Shown here: in pieces, positions 17,890-25,078 of the stretch
How the letters are laid out: every line of letters begins with the position of its first letter
Numbering within the stretch: position 1 is the stretch's first letter
Origin: Verrucomicrobia subdivision 6 bacterium
Lineage (GTDB): Bacteria; Verrucomicrobiota; Verrucomicrobiia; Methylacidiphilales; Verrucolacustridaceae
NCBI GenBank assembly: GCA_947466515.1
Contig: CANIEM010000009.1
Span: 1-44,876 of the forward strand
Length of the DNA stretch: 44,876 nt
Direction of reading: 5' to 3'
Position numbers and translations under genes: made by a program
The notes under the pieces: model-generated
Told to the model about the DNA's origin: nothing
Seen by the model: only the letters and a program-made list of their open reading frames with translations
Databases searched by the model: none

Positions 17890-17920
17890 ATACACTCCCT
17901 TTTTCCGCCTTCCGGGTCAA
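17890..17920 (-). promoter_or_regulatory. Possible promoter of fbaB-pfkB
   Basis: TTGACC on the minus strand (17920-17915) begins 37 bases before the fbaB ATG. The -10 is poor (GAGTGT or GTGTAT, depending on the spacer), so the call rests on the -35 and on the spacing shared with other genes. Confidence 0.4.
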
Positions 17921-17942
17921 TCCTTCGCCTTGCCGTCCCCTC

Positions 17943-17970
17943 TTGCTCGTTCGCTTCGCCTCCCTACAAT
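17943..17970 (+). promoter_or_regulatory. Promoter of the 17978-19056 two-gene operon
   Basis: TTGCTC (17943-17948), a 16-base spacer, TACAAT (17965-17970, five of six consensus bases), then 7 bases to the ATG at 17978. The -35 begins 35 bases before the start codon. Confidence 0.6.
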
Positions 17971-17977
17971 CAAACTG

Positions 17978-18175
17978 ATGATGCGTTGGCTGCTTTTGGT
18001 GGTTCTCGGACTTTTCCTTAACGGAAGTGGGCTTTCTCTACTCGGCTGGGCTACCTACCAAAAATTCGCTGCCTGCGGGGAGTGGTTCTGGTCGGGCACC
18101 CTCGCCCTCGTTCTTTGTAATGCCGGCATCTGCTGCCTAATCGGCGCGAAAAAACCAGAAAGTCGATCCTCCTGA
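17978..18175 (+). CDS. Small two-span membrane protein
   Basis: Protein of 65 residues starting with two adjacent ATG codons (17978 and 17981). Residues about 4-24 and 41-56 are hydrophobic, giving two membrane spans with a short loop (YQKFAACGEWF) and a charged tail (GAKKPESRSS). I do not recognise the family. The start is supported by a well-placed promoter whose -10 (TACAAT) ends 7 bases before it. The stop overlaps the beginning of the next reading frame as CTGA, which suggests that the two are made together. Confidence 0.65.
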   Translation: MMRWLLLVVLGLFLNGSGLSLLGWATYQKFAACGEWFWSGTLALVLCNAGICCLIGAKKPESRSS

Positions 18176-19056
18176 ACTCTCACTCTCACCAGCCTCCCGA
18201 ACTCCCCGATTACGGTAAAGTCAGCCTCGTCCGCTACGATGATCACGACTACCTCCGCTGGTCGGAAGGTTTTGCCTTCCGCCGCAGACAAGAAAGACAA
18301 CGCTCAGGAAAAAAAAGAATCGAGCCTGCCGCCCTCTCCGTCATCAGCTTCGCCGCGGAATTTGGCGTCCGCTCCATCCTTTCCCGTCACTTTCAATTAG
18401 GGGAACACCGCATTATCCGATATCAAGATCCCGAACATGGGGACCAACTCCGCGGCCGTAGCCGATTCCGCGAGCTGGATGCAGTCGCCTTCTCTGGGGG
18501 TAAAGCAACCACAGTGTTCGAGTTCAAACTCAGCGGCCTTGGCTCGGCTTCCGCGGTTTCCCGTGCCTCAAAACAACTCCGTTCCGCCGCCGAAATGATC
18601 CGCCAAGGCTACGGCCACACCCCCAATATCGCCGTCGTACTGATTCATGCAGGAGTTGGACATCCCGATCTAGGAAAGCCAGGGGGTCGCTATGGAGTCC
18701 GCACTATGCCCTTAGAAAGAACCCGCCTAGACCGCTGGCCTGATCAGCCCATTCCCTGTTTCGTCTTTACCATGAAAGAGGCCATCGACGAGGCCCGCCG
18801 TATTGGCCACGAAGTTGACCATGAACTAGAACGGCGCGCCGCCCGCGAAGGCAAGCACGGCCTCAGCCAAGCCAAAGGAAAGGGGCCTTCCCTACCACGC
18901 CTTCCTATCGGCGAACTATTGGCCGCCGTCAGCTGGCTGGCTCGCGGCCTAGTCAAGGGCGTCGCCCTAGTCGCCCGCAAAGTAACCCGCCGCCAGACTA
19001 CCGGCCACGCTGCCTACCGCCGACGTCGTCGCGGTGGACGCAGCCGACGCCACTAA
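18172..19056 (+). CDS. PD-(D/E)xK nuclease-like protein, probable non-canonical CTG start
   Basis: The frame is open from 18121 to 19056 and codes for a coherent protein of about 294 residues. It contains no ATG, GTG or TTG before 18514, which is deep inside the conserved part. The best start is CTG 18172, overlapping the upstream stop as CTGA; ATC 18166 is another option. Residues 80-120 look like a PD-(D/E)xK core: D103 in FRELDAVAF, then E117 and K119 in FEFKLS (D-x13-E-x-K). A helical region follows, then a span-like GELLAAVSWLARGLVKGVALVA and a strongly basic tail (YRRRRRGGRSRRH). DNA or RNA binding is likely; nuclease activity is an inference. A GTG start at 18514 would remove the catalytic Asp. 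Confidence 0.6.
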   Translation: MNSHSHQPPELPDYGKVSLVRYDDHDYLRWSEGFAFRRRQERQRSGKKRIEPAALSVISFAAEFGVRSILSRHFQLGEHRIIRYQDPEHGDQLRGRSRFRELDAVAFSGGKATTVFEFKLSGLGSASAVSRASKQLRSAAEMIRQGYGHTPNIAVVLIHAGVGHPDLGKPGGRYGVRTMPLERTRLDRWPDQPIPCFVFTMKEAIDEARRIGHEVDHELERRAAREGKHGLSQAKGKGPSLPRLPIGELLAAVSWLARGLVKGVALVARKVTRRQTTGHAAYRRRRRGGRSRRH

Positions 19057-19068
19057 ACTCAATCCGAT

Positions 19069-19290
19069 CTACTTAGTGTTGACGTTCGTCACCGGAATTC
19101 CTTGCCGCTTGAAGGAGTCTGACTCAACCGAGTTGATGTCCTGTTGACTGACCAAGCCGAGTTTTTCGCCACCCACCGAAACTATATCTACCTTAGTCGG
19201 TCCATCTGCATGCGCCGAGTTGGAAGCCCATGGGGTAAAGGCATGCCACCAAAGGCCAGCCGCCACCAAGGCGAGCAGAAGTTTCGTCAT
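19069..19290 (-). CDS. Small secreted hypothetical protein
   Basis: Protein of 73 residues from the ATG at 19290, or 85 from the ATG at 19326. Residues 1-28 of the shorter form look like a signal peptide (MTKLLLALVAAGLWW..., cleavage likely after SAHA). The mature part of about 45 residues, DGPTKVDIVSVGGEKLGLV onward, is hydrophilic. I know no family for it. It lies between the nuclease-like gene and a divergent secreted protein. The longer start has AGGA close by; the shorter start gives a cleaner signal peptide. Confidence 0.6.
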   Translation of the reverse strand: MTKLLLALVAAGLWWHAFTPWASNSAHADGPTKVDIVSVGGEKLGLVSQQDINSVESDSFKRQGIPVTNVNTK

Positions 19291-19397
19291 CGGGTCCGTC
19301 CGTAGGGTCAGAGATTTATGTTTCATTCCTATGGCATAAACCCTTTCTACCTAAAATCACGACTCGATTCTCCAAAATAATTGAATACACTATGGGG

Positions 19398-19805
19398 ATG
19401 AACTTCCTTCTTCTTGGCTTAACTCTCGCCATCTTCACCCACTCCCTCCTCGCCCAAGATACCAACCCAGTGGGTCGGTTGCCCGCCACCGCCCCCGTCA
19501 CCACAACCAATCCACCCGTCGCCAAAAGCAACGAAGAGATTGTCATCAATCAAGGAATCAAAATTTGGAAAAAGGGCACCCCCACCAACGGCTTTACCTC
19601 TATCGGATATGAAACTCTTATGCGTCAGCGCGGATTTCAGAACGCCGCCAATAATATCGCTCGTGGGGTGCTCTCCCGCAAAGGCAACGCCGCCATCGTC
19701 TCCTCCATCATCAATTCCCAACGGCTGAACTTCGACATGAACACCCAAGACGAACGACTCGACGGCATCGATGTCCGCTACCAGATCATTTATATCAAGC
19801 CGTAA
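19398..19805 (+). CDS. Secreted hypothetical protein
   Basis: Protein of 135 residues with a signal peptide (MNFLLLGLTLAIFTHSLLAQ, cleavage likely before DTN). A Thr/Pro-rich stretch (LPATAPVTTTNPPVA) leads into a folded C-terminal part, EEIVINQGIKIWKKGTPTNGF and RGFQNAANNIARGVL. I do not recognise it. An ATG at 19392 would add MG; I prefer 19398, because TACACT at 19386-19391 fits a -10 placed six bases upstream. The next gene starts 35 bases before this stop, in another frame, so the two are probably cotranscribed with kdkA and the GT9 gene. Confidence 0.72.
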   Translation: MNFLLLGLTLAIFTHSLLAQDTNPVGRLPATAPVTTTNPPVAKSNEEIVINQGIKIWKKGTPTNGFTSIGYETLMRQRGFQNAANNIARGVLSRKGNAAIVSSIINSQRLNFDMNTQDERLDGIDVRYQIIYIKP

Positions 19806-20268
19806 CCTACGGCAGGCCTCCGTCGGTCTCCTTTTTCTTTTGCTCATGGCACCCTTTCTTTGCCTAGCTCAAGTTGTCCCCGTCCAAGCCAACCTCGACG
19901 CTCAAGCCCAACGCAGAATTCAGGAACAGTCCGAACGGGTTCGCCGCCAAAGGCAGATCGATGCCAATCTCGAAATAATCAGCTCTGCCCTCTCCACCGA
20001 AAAACTCATGAGTCCAGACGGCCCCTCCTTCACCCGCCGAGCCCTGGCGGCCATTTTCGATCTCCAGTCCGAAGGATGGAGTCCGGCAAAGAGCCTCCAG
20101 GAGGCCAATACCCGTCTTCCACCGACCGCTGAGACCCCCCAAGCCACTTCGTCTGCTTACCTCACGAAATGTTGGCAAGAGTTCTCCCCAAGCATCACGC
20201 CTACCGTCGCCGCCACCTTACGCGCAGGATTGTCCCCAGCTTTTTCAATTCCACCCTACGTCCCATGA
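19771..20268 (+). CDS. Secreted hypothetical protein, paralogue of the product at 27606-28025
   Basis: Protein of 165 residues. A hydrophobic segment near residues 16-33 (ASVGLLFLLLMAPFLCLAQ) looks like a signal peptide with a long basic n-region. The mature part has a charged helix (AQRRIQEQSERVRRQRQ) and then RRALAAIFDLQSEGWSPAKSL. That last block resembles the secreted protein encoded at 27606-28025 (RMGLAALADLNQAGTTPEQAL), including the L-A-A-x-x-D-L-x-x-x-G-x-x-P-x-x-x-L pattern. The function is unknown. The stop overlaps the kdkA start as ATGA (20265-20268), and the start lies within the upstream gene, which indicates one operon. Confidence 0.7.
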   Translation: MSATRSFISSRNLRQASVGLLFLLLMAPFLCLAQVVPVQANLDAQAQRRIQEQSERVRRQRQIDANLEIISSALSTEKLMSPDGPSFTRRALAAIFDLQSEGWSPAKSLQEANTRLPPTAETPQATSSAYLTKCWQEFSPSITPTVAATLRAGLSPAFSIPPYVP

Positions 20269-21035
20269 AAATATTTGCCCCTCCCGCTGGGTTTGTCCTT
20301 GTCCAGCTACCCACCGGTCCCGCTTGGCTTCGCCCGAAATCCAAAGAGCCAATTTTACACCTTTGGAAAAAACTCAACCCAAAACTCCCGTTGCGGATTG
20401 TCGCCTCTCGTCATCCCCAACGCCGCCTGTACCCAGGGCGCGCTCCCGTCACCGCTCTGCCCTGCTCAGGTCTAGGCGAAATTGTTGTTCGACCCTGCCT
20501 CCATGGTGGGTTCTGGGGGAAATTAGCCCAAGATCTTTACTGTGGATCTCATCGAGCCCGCCACGAGATCGATCTCGCCCAGAAACTCCACCAAGAAAAA
20601 GTTCCTACGCCATACATCCTGGCTGTCTGCTTTTATCCCGCAGGTCCATTCTACCGAATCGATGTGCTGACCTCGTTTGTTCCCGATAGTCGCGACCTTG
20701 CCTCTTTCCTTTCTACACGGCCTAGCCCTCTCCAGCGCCGCCGGGCCTTCGTCGCCGTTCGCAAACTTCTCCATCGGTGCGCTCAGCACGGCATCCGCCA
20801 CCACGATCTCAACGCCCGCAATATTCTAATCTCCGGTCTCACTACTTCACCTATTTCCGCTTGGCTCCTCGATGTCGATGCCATCCGACGGGAATCAGGC
20901 CCCTCCTCAAACGTAGCCACTGCCAACCAAAACCGCCTCCTCCGTTCCCTCCTCAAACGATCTCGCTTGGGGGATCTCGACTTTTCTGAAAAAGAGATTC
21001 CCAAACTCTGGCGAGAAATCTTTCCCACCAAGTGA
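20265..21035 (+). CDS. kdkA: Kdo kinase / LPS core kinase (KdkA/WaaP family)
   Basis: Kinase-fold protein of 256 residues. KdkA uses ATP to phosphorylate Kdo in the LPS inner core on the cytoplasmic face of the inner membrane. Visible features are RPCLHGGFWGKL, the alternate RHEIDLAQKLHQEKVPTP helix and the catalytic loop HHDLNARNILI with its Asp and Asn. LLDVDAIR stands where ordinary kinases have DFG. I chose the ATG at 20265, which overlaps the upstream stop as ATGA; an ATG at 20169 lies well inside the previous gene. The GT9 heptosyltransferase gene follows with a GTGA overlap, in keeping with a core-assembly operon. Kdo as the acceptor is inferred from the family. Confidence 0.85.
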   Translation: MKIFAPPAGFVLVQLPTGPAWLRPKSKEPILHLWKKLNPKLPLRIVASRHPQRRLYPGRAPVTALPCSGLGEIVVRPCLHGGFWGKLAQDLYCGSHRARHEIDLAQKLHQEKVPTPYILAVCFYPAGPFYRIDVLTSFVPDSRDLASFLSTRPSPLQRRRAFVAVRKLLHRCAQHGIRHHDLNARNILISGLTTSPISAWLLDVDAIRRESGPSSNVATANQNRLLRSLLKRSRLGDLDFSEKEIPKLWREIFPTK

Positions 21036-22066
21036 ACCTTCCTACCTCACCTCGAATTTGCATCGTCTTGCTCAGTGCGGTCGGCGACGTCGTTCATGCC
21101 CTACCCTTGGTCTGCGCCATCAAACGCCATCGCCCCAAAGCCCATATCACCTGGCTCCTCCAAGAGGCAGGAGCCGCCTTGATACAAGGTCACCCAGCCG
21201 TGGATGAGATTCTTGTCTTCCAACGTAAAGCAGGACTGGCTGGATTTATTAAGATGGGAATGGAACTTTCCCAACGCCCCTTTGATCTTGTTCTCGATCT
21301 GCAGTGCTACTTCAAAGCCACCCTGCTCACCGCCCTTTGTCAGGCTCCGATCAAGATCGGTTTCGATCGAGCCCGAGCCCGCGAGTTCAACTGGCTCGCC
21401 ACCAATACAAAGATCACTCCCCGCCCCCTCGGCCATGTGCAGGATCATTTTCTCGAGTTCCTTGATGTCATCGGCGTCCGCCCTGAACCCATCGAATGGA
21501 ATCTCGGTCCCTGGCCCAACGAGTTGGCCTGGCAGAATGAATTTTTCGAAAATCTGCCCGCCCCCCGCGTCGCTCTTGTCGCAGGCACCAGTAATCCCCG
21601 CAAAGACTGGATCCCCGATTCGTGGGTCCGCTTAAACGATGCCCTCCACAAACAGTTTGGTTTTACCACCATCCTCGTCGGAGCCCTCTCCCCAAGAGAG
21701 ACCGCCCTCGGAAAGAAAATGCAGCGCGAATGCCTTCATCCTCCCACCACAGCCCTGGGGTGTGGCTTGCGTAGATTGGTCGCCATTCTCGAAGGATGTG
21801 ATCTGGTCATCTCTCCTGATACCGGTCCACTTCATCTTGCGGGGGCGGTCGGTCGATCTGTCATTGGCCTCTACGGCTACAACAGCCCAGCCCGTGTTGG
21901 ACCTTGGCGACAAGACCCTAAACTCCTGGTGGATGCCTACCATGAAACTGGAGAGGAACCAAAGATGAGCTTCCAACATCGAAAAGGTCGGATGAACCGA
22001 ATCACCGTGGAAGATGTTCTCGAAAAAGTGGAAATCTGGCAGAAGAAGCAAACTCAGAATCGATAA
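21032..22066 (+). CDS. Glycosyltransferase family 9, LPS heptosyltransferase-like
   Basis: GT-B enzyme of 344 residues of the ADP-heptose:LPS heptosyltransferase family, which adds heptose to the inner core on the cytoplasmic side. The N-terminal half begins RICIVLLSAVGDVVHALPLVCAIKR with the typical G-D-x-x-x-x-L-P motif. The C-terminal half has CDLVISPDTGPLHLAGAVGRSVIGLYG, the nucleotide-sugar binding signature. It starts at GTG 21032, overlapping the kdkA stop as GTGA. Its last 13 bases overlap the convergent porin gene. Which heptose position it uses, or whether it takes another sugar, cannot be told. Confidence 0.88.
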   Translation: MNLPTSPRICIVLLSAVGDVVHALPLVCAIKRHRPKAHITWLLQEAGAALIQGHPAVDEILVFQRKAGLAGFIKMGMELSQRPFDLVLDLQCYFKATLLTALCQAPIKIGFDRARAREFNWLATNTKITPRPLGHVQDHFLEFLDVIGVRPEPIEWNLGPWPNELAWQNEFFENLPAPRVALVAGTSNPRKDWIPDSWVRLNDALHKQFGFTTILVGALSPRETALGKKMQRECLHPPTTALGCGLRRLVAILEGCDLVISPDTGPLHLAGAVGRSVIGLYGYNSPARVGPWRQDPKLLVDAYHETGEEPKMSFQHRKGRMNRITVEDVLEKVEIWQKKQTQNR

Positions 22067-23313
22067 TAGATCTCCGTCGCCACAGTCCAAAGGCCCGACG
22101 CCGTGGGATTCATCAGCTCCGCTCCCCAAGCAAACCTTCCCTCTCCTCGCCAGACCAGATCCTCTGTGATCTTCACCCCCAAAGTTAAGGTGTAGTCGTA
22201 GTAATCACCACCGCTCAAACGGGAAGTTCCCGTGAGCGCATTATTGTTCGTATGCACGTACTCCACCCTTCCATTAAGCGTAACTGGATCGCACAAACTC
22301 CACATGGAATAGAGTGCTCCTGTCACAAAAGTCGTCGGCGCCTCTAAAACATTTTCTGAAGGATCCCCAGTTCCTGAGCCTCCAGTAGTGTTAAACGCGA
22401 GCTTCCACTGATCACTCATACAAACAGGGGACCACTCTCCGAGAAGGTTCCAGTTGTAGTACAGATTTTGATCGAGACTAATACGAGCGTTCGCTCCGTG
22501 AGAGCCAGAGGGCGTAGCGTAAAATCCGGGCTGGACGAAAGCATTTTTGCTCGGACTGCTAATTTTTGCATAAGACATCACCGCATACTCGTCTCCCACC
22601 CCGTGAGCACCCACGTCATTCGACGCCCCCGAACATCCGCCCACCCCCACTCCAATATCCAAAAGATCATCAGGAGAAAAAATCGCCAGAACTCCAGTGT
22701 TATCTTGAGGCATAAAAACATCCGCGATTCCAAAGGTTATACAAGGATTGTCCGGACGCCAGATGGTTTCATAACCGATCACCGATTGAAACTTACCTAC
22801 CCACATCTCCATCTGTATCTCAGGGACCCAGATTTTCGCCATCGCTTCCGCCACATAAATCGCACTACTGTCTGGTCCTTCTGCGCTAGTGCTGGTATCC
22901 GCCGAAGCGTAGTAGGTTGCATCCTCCCCGATCATCACCCCGCAGACAAAACCCGCCTCGGGCGAGTTCCCACGTGCCAACTCTTTCTCGAGGCGAACCC
23001 AAAACGCGCTCAGATTGAAATCCCCCCTCGGGGCGTTATCTGCCGGAAAGTTAAGTGGGTTGGTCGACTCTCCAGGGCCAAAGTTATAAAGGTAGGTGGC
23101 GTCCACATACCCTGTCAGCTTTAAGGGCGCTTCCTTGGCTGGTTGCTCGCTTGCTTGCTCCTCCATCCGATCCCGCTCAGGTACAACTTCCGAATCGCGC
23201 TCAGGAACTTGCGCCCAACCACAGTCCCCCAAAACAGCGCATATCAACACCACCAAAAGGCAAAGCTGGACGCCGAGGCCCATTTTTTTTACTTTGAAGG
23301 CATGCAAATTCAC
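22054..23313 (-). CDS. Outer-membrane beta-barrel porin (OmpL-like, BBP2 family)
   Basis: Protein of 419 residues with a signal peptide (VQLCLLVVLICAVLGDCGWAQ), a charged Glu-rich linker and then GYVDATYLYNF, the usual first strand of putative beta-barrel porin-2 proteins. Alternating aromatic strands follow to the terminal aromatic residue (VATEIYYRF), the outer-membrane insertion signal. IGYETIWRPDNPCITFG around residues 180-200 resembles the family's conserved block. The substrate is unknown. GTG 23313 is supported by a promoter 35 bases upstream (GTGACG, 17 bases, TAAAAT). The ATG at 23283 is an alternative. If GTG is right, its coding start overlaps the divergent gene at 23302 by 12 bases. 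Confidence 0.82.
   Translation of the reverse strand: MNLHAFKVKKMGLGVQLCLLVVLICAVLGDCGWAQVPERDSEVVPERDRMEEQASEQPAKEAPLKLTGYVDATYLYNFGPGESTNPLNFPADNAPRGDFNLSAFWVRLEKELARGNSPEAGFVCGVMIGEDATYYASADTSTSAEGPDSSAIYVAEAMAKIWVPEIQMEMWVGKFQSVIGYETIWRPDNPCITFGIADVFMPQDNTGVLAIFSPDDLLDIGVGVGGCSGASNDVGAHGVGDEYAVMSYAKISSPSKNAFVQPGFYATPSGSHGANARISLDQNLYYNWNLLGEWSPVCMSDQWKLAFNTTGGSGTGDPSENVLEAPTTFVTGALYSMWSLCDPVTLNGRVEYVHTNNNALTGTSRLSGGDYYDYTLTLGVKITEDLVWRGEGRFAWGAELMNPTASGLWTVATEIYYRF
23267..23295 (+). promoter_or_regulatory. Promoter candidate of the small secreted gene at 23302
   Basis: TGGACG (23267-23272), 17 bases, TACTTT (23290-23295), then 6 bases to the ATG. It lies inside the 5' end of the divergent porin gene. 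Confidence 0.4.
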
Positions 23314-23607
23314 CTTCTTATTTTAACTTTTCTCCTATCTTGCGTCACGCTCCATGCGGGTCCTGCCACCGAAAAAGTTGCCTTCGAATCCGACACCCGT
23401 TGCATGACCAAAGAAGAGGTCAAGGAATACATGGGTCGCGGACCTGACGTCAGCATCACCCCTCACCTCTGGCGCTACTCAGGAAATTGGACTAGTACCA
23501 AGTTTGGGGAAGGAATGGACAGCTACAACACAGTCGACATCTCTTTTGGTATGCTCACCGATTCCCATAAGTACGGGGTGATGGAATATACTTGGAGCAC
23601 CCAGTAA
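23302..23607 (+). CDS. Small secreted hypothetical protein
   Basis: Protein of 101 residues with a signal peptide (MQIHLLILTFLLSCVTLHAG; cleavage after LHA, or a weak lipobox at LLSC). The mature part has charged and aromatic residues (CMTKEEVKEYMGRGPDVSITP, HLWRYSGNW) and ends with VMEYTWSTQ. I know no family. The ATG is followed at once by the signal peptide, and GAAGG precedes it by one base, which is too close for a normal ribosome site. It is divergent from the porin, with a 12-base overlap of the two coding starts. Confidence 0.65.
   Translation: MQIHLLILTFLLSCVTLHAGPATEKVAFESDTRCMTKEEVKEYMGRGPDVSITPHLWRYSGNWTSTKFGEGMDSYNTVDISFGMLTDSHKYGVMEYTWSTQ
23320..23348 (-). promoter_or_regulatory. 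Promoter candidate of the porin gene
   Basis: On the minus strand GTGACG (23348-23343), 17 bases, TAAAAT (23325-23320), then 6 bases to GTG 23313. It lies inside the coding region of the divergent small gene. Confidence 0.45.
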
Positions 23608-23621
23608 CAATTGACTCCTCG

Positions 23622-23927
23622 TTAGCTACGCACATCTTTTCGAAAATGCCCCCGAAGGATGCGAAGAAAGAATACTAAGACGGGAAACGCCAGCAAGAAG
23701 ACTCCGGCCCCAATTAGATCCATTTGCCGCGGTTGACCGTCATCATAGCTTAAACCCACCCAACCAATCAGTAGCACCCCGACTGCGCCAAAAAGAAGAG
23801 ACACGGGCTGATATATCTTTCTAAAATCATGCTCCTCTTGCCTGCGCGAGAGCCGTTTATCACGATCTACTCCCATATATAAATCATCCCGCAGAATACC
23901 AAAGAAGCAACCCAACGAATTTCTCAC
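23622..23927 (-). CDS. Small membrane protein coupled to ppk2
   Basis: Protein of 101 residues with a basic N-terminal part (residues 1-38), two membrane spans (VSLLFGAVGVLLIGWVGL and AGVFLLAFPVLVFFLRIL) and a basic tail. No family is recognised. GTG 23927 overlaps the ppk2 stop as GTGA, so translation is probably coupled; an ATG at 23876 (MGVDRDK) is a shorter alternative. The coupling hints at a role near polyphosphate metabolism at the membrane, but nothing in the protein shows it. Confidence 0.62.
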   Translation of the reverse strand: MRNSLGCFFGILRDDLYMGVDRDKRLSRRQEEHDFRKIYQPVSLLFGAVGVLLIGWVGLSYDDGQPRQMDLIGAGVFLLAFPVLVFFLRILRGHFRKDVRS

Positions 23928-24817
23928 CCCTTGACTAACTGTTTCCGAGCTAACCGTAAGGCAGCTCTCTCTTTTTTCGGTAGGGTCGGGGTACTCAACC
24001 CCAAACCTTGGATAGCCTTGACCACAAATTCTGCCACCAGCGCGTGCGCCACATGCTTTTCATCTGCAGGGATCACGTACCAAGGGGCGTGCTTGGTAGT
24101 CGTCTCCGTCAAGGCCTCCTCAAACGCCCTTTGGTACTGCTTCCAGTAAGCCCGCTCCGCCATATCCGCCGAGGAATACTTCCAGTTTTTGGCTGGATCG
24201 GTTAGTCGTTCTAGAAATCTCCTCTTTTGCTCCTTCTTGGAAAGATGCAGAAAGAACTTAAGAATAAGCGTGCCATTCCGATAAAGATGTTTTTCGAAGT
24301 TATTGATGTCCTCATAACGATTCGCCCAAAACTTTTTTCCTGGTTTCTCGGGCAAGCGTGGGTCCACCCGATCCGGATGAACTTTCGCCACCAAAACATC
24401 CTCATAATAGCTGCGATTAAAAATGCCGATCCGCCCTCGCTCAGGCAGGCTCTTCGAGCAGCGCCAAAGGAAATTATGCTTCAGTTCTTCTTCCGAAGGC
24501 TTCTTAAAACTAAAAACCTGACACCCCTGAGGATTGACGCCCGACATCACATGGCGAATCGTCCCATCTTTCCCCCCCGCGTCCATCGCCTGAAAAATTA
24601 AAAGAACAGCGTACGTCCCGTTGGCATAAAGCAACTCCTGCGCCGAGCTCAACTCGCCTCTTCGTTTCCCTAGGATTTCCAAGGCCCTGTTTTTTAGTGC
24701 CTCTTCCCCCAACGGAGTTCCCGCAAAGCCTGCCACATGATCCGTTGGATACTTCCGCAGCCTGACCCGCCGACCAGGGGTTACCCGCAATCGCTTAAGA
24801 ATTTTCGAAGGAATCAT
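23924..24817 (-). CDS. ppk2: PPK2-family polyphosphate kinase (polyphosphate:nucleotide phosphotransferase)
   Basis: Protein of 297 residues, a single-domain PPK2. It would transfer phosphate from polyphosphate to AMP or ADP/GDP. Visible motifs are Walker A in FQAMDAGGKDGTIRHVMSG, Walker B in GRIGIFNRSYYEDVLVAKVHP and the lid RFLERLTDPAKNWKYS. QVFSFKKPSEEELKHNFLWR is also typical. The sequence resembles the subgroup annotated as PPK2-related with nucleotide-phosphorylating activity, but whether it prefers mono- or diphosphates cannot be read off. A small membrane-protein gene overlaps its stop. No clear promoter was found; an AT-rich stretch lies at about 24832-24845. Confidence 0.92.
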   Translation of the reverse strand: MIPSKILKRLRVTPGRRVRLRKYPTDHVAGFAGTPLGEEALKNRALEILGKRRGELSSAQELLYANGTYAVLLIFQAMDAGGKDGTIRHVMSGVNPQGCQVFSFKKPSEEELKHNFLWRCSKSLPERGRIGIFNRSYYEDVLVAKVHPDRVDPRLPEKPGKKFWANRYEDINNFEKHLYRNGTLILKFFLHLSKKEQKRRFLERLTDPAKNWKYSSADMAERAYWKQYQRAFEEALTETTTKHAPWYVIPADEKHVAHALVAEFVVKAIQGLGLSTPTLPKKERAALRLARKQLVKG

Positions 24818-24874
24818 AAGGCAGTCTGGATCGTAAGATAATTATCCTATCCCTCTCCGTTTTTTTGTCGATCA

Positions 24875-25078
24875 CTACGGGACCAACTCTTTGGTTTTTT
24901 CTGGTTCGGTAACGCACTTCTTAATGCATGGACAGGGCTTGCCCTGAAGAGTGCAGGCACAACGGCAATCGGGTCCCGTCACGCAAGGCTCCACCATGGG
25001 AGAAAGATTCTGCGATTGAATACTCCAGCTCATTCCAAAGACCACCAGTAGCATCACGCTACCAAGATGGAATTTCAT
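24875..25078 (-). CDS. Small secreted cysteine-rich protein
   Basis: Protein of 67 residues with a signal peptide (MKFHLGSVMLLVVFGMSWSIQ) and a mature part holding seven cysteines in a short stretch (CVTGPDCRCACTLQGKPC, then CIKKC). It ends in a charged tail, EPEKTKELVP. The pattern suggests disulfide bonds or metal binding outside the cytoplasm. No family is recognised. Its ATG overlaps the stop of the upstream gene (ATGA, 25075-25078), so it is translated together with the EF-hand-like protein. Confidence 0.7.
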   Translation of the reverse strand: MKFHLGSVMLLVVFGMSWSIQSQNLSPMVEPCVTGPDCRCACTLQGKPCPCIKKCVTEPEKTKELVP

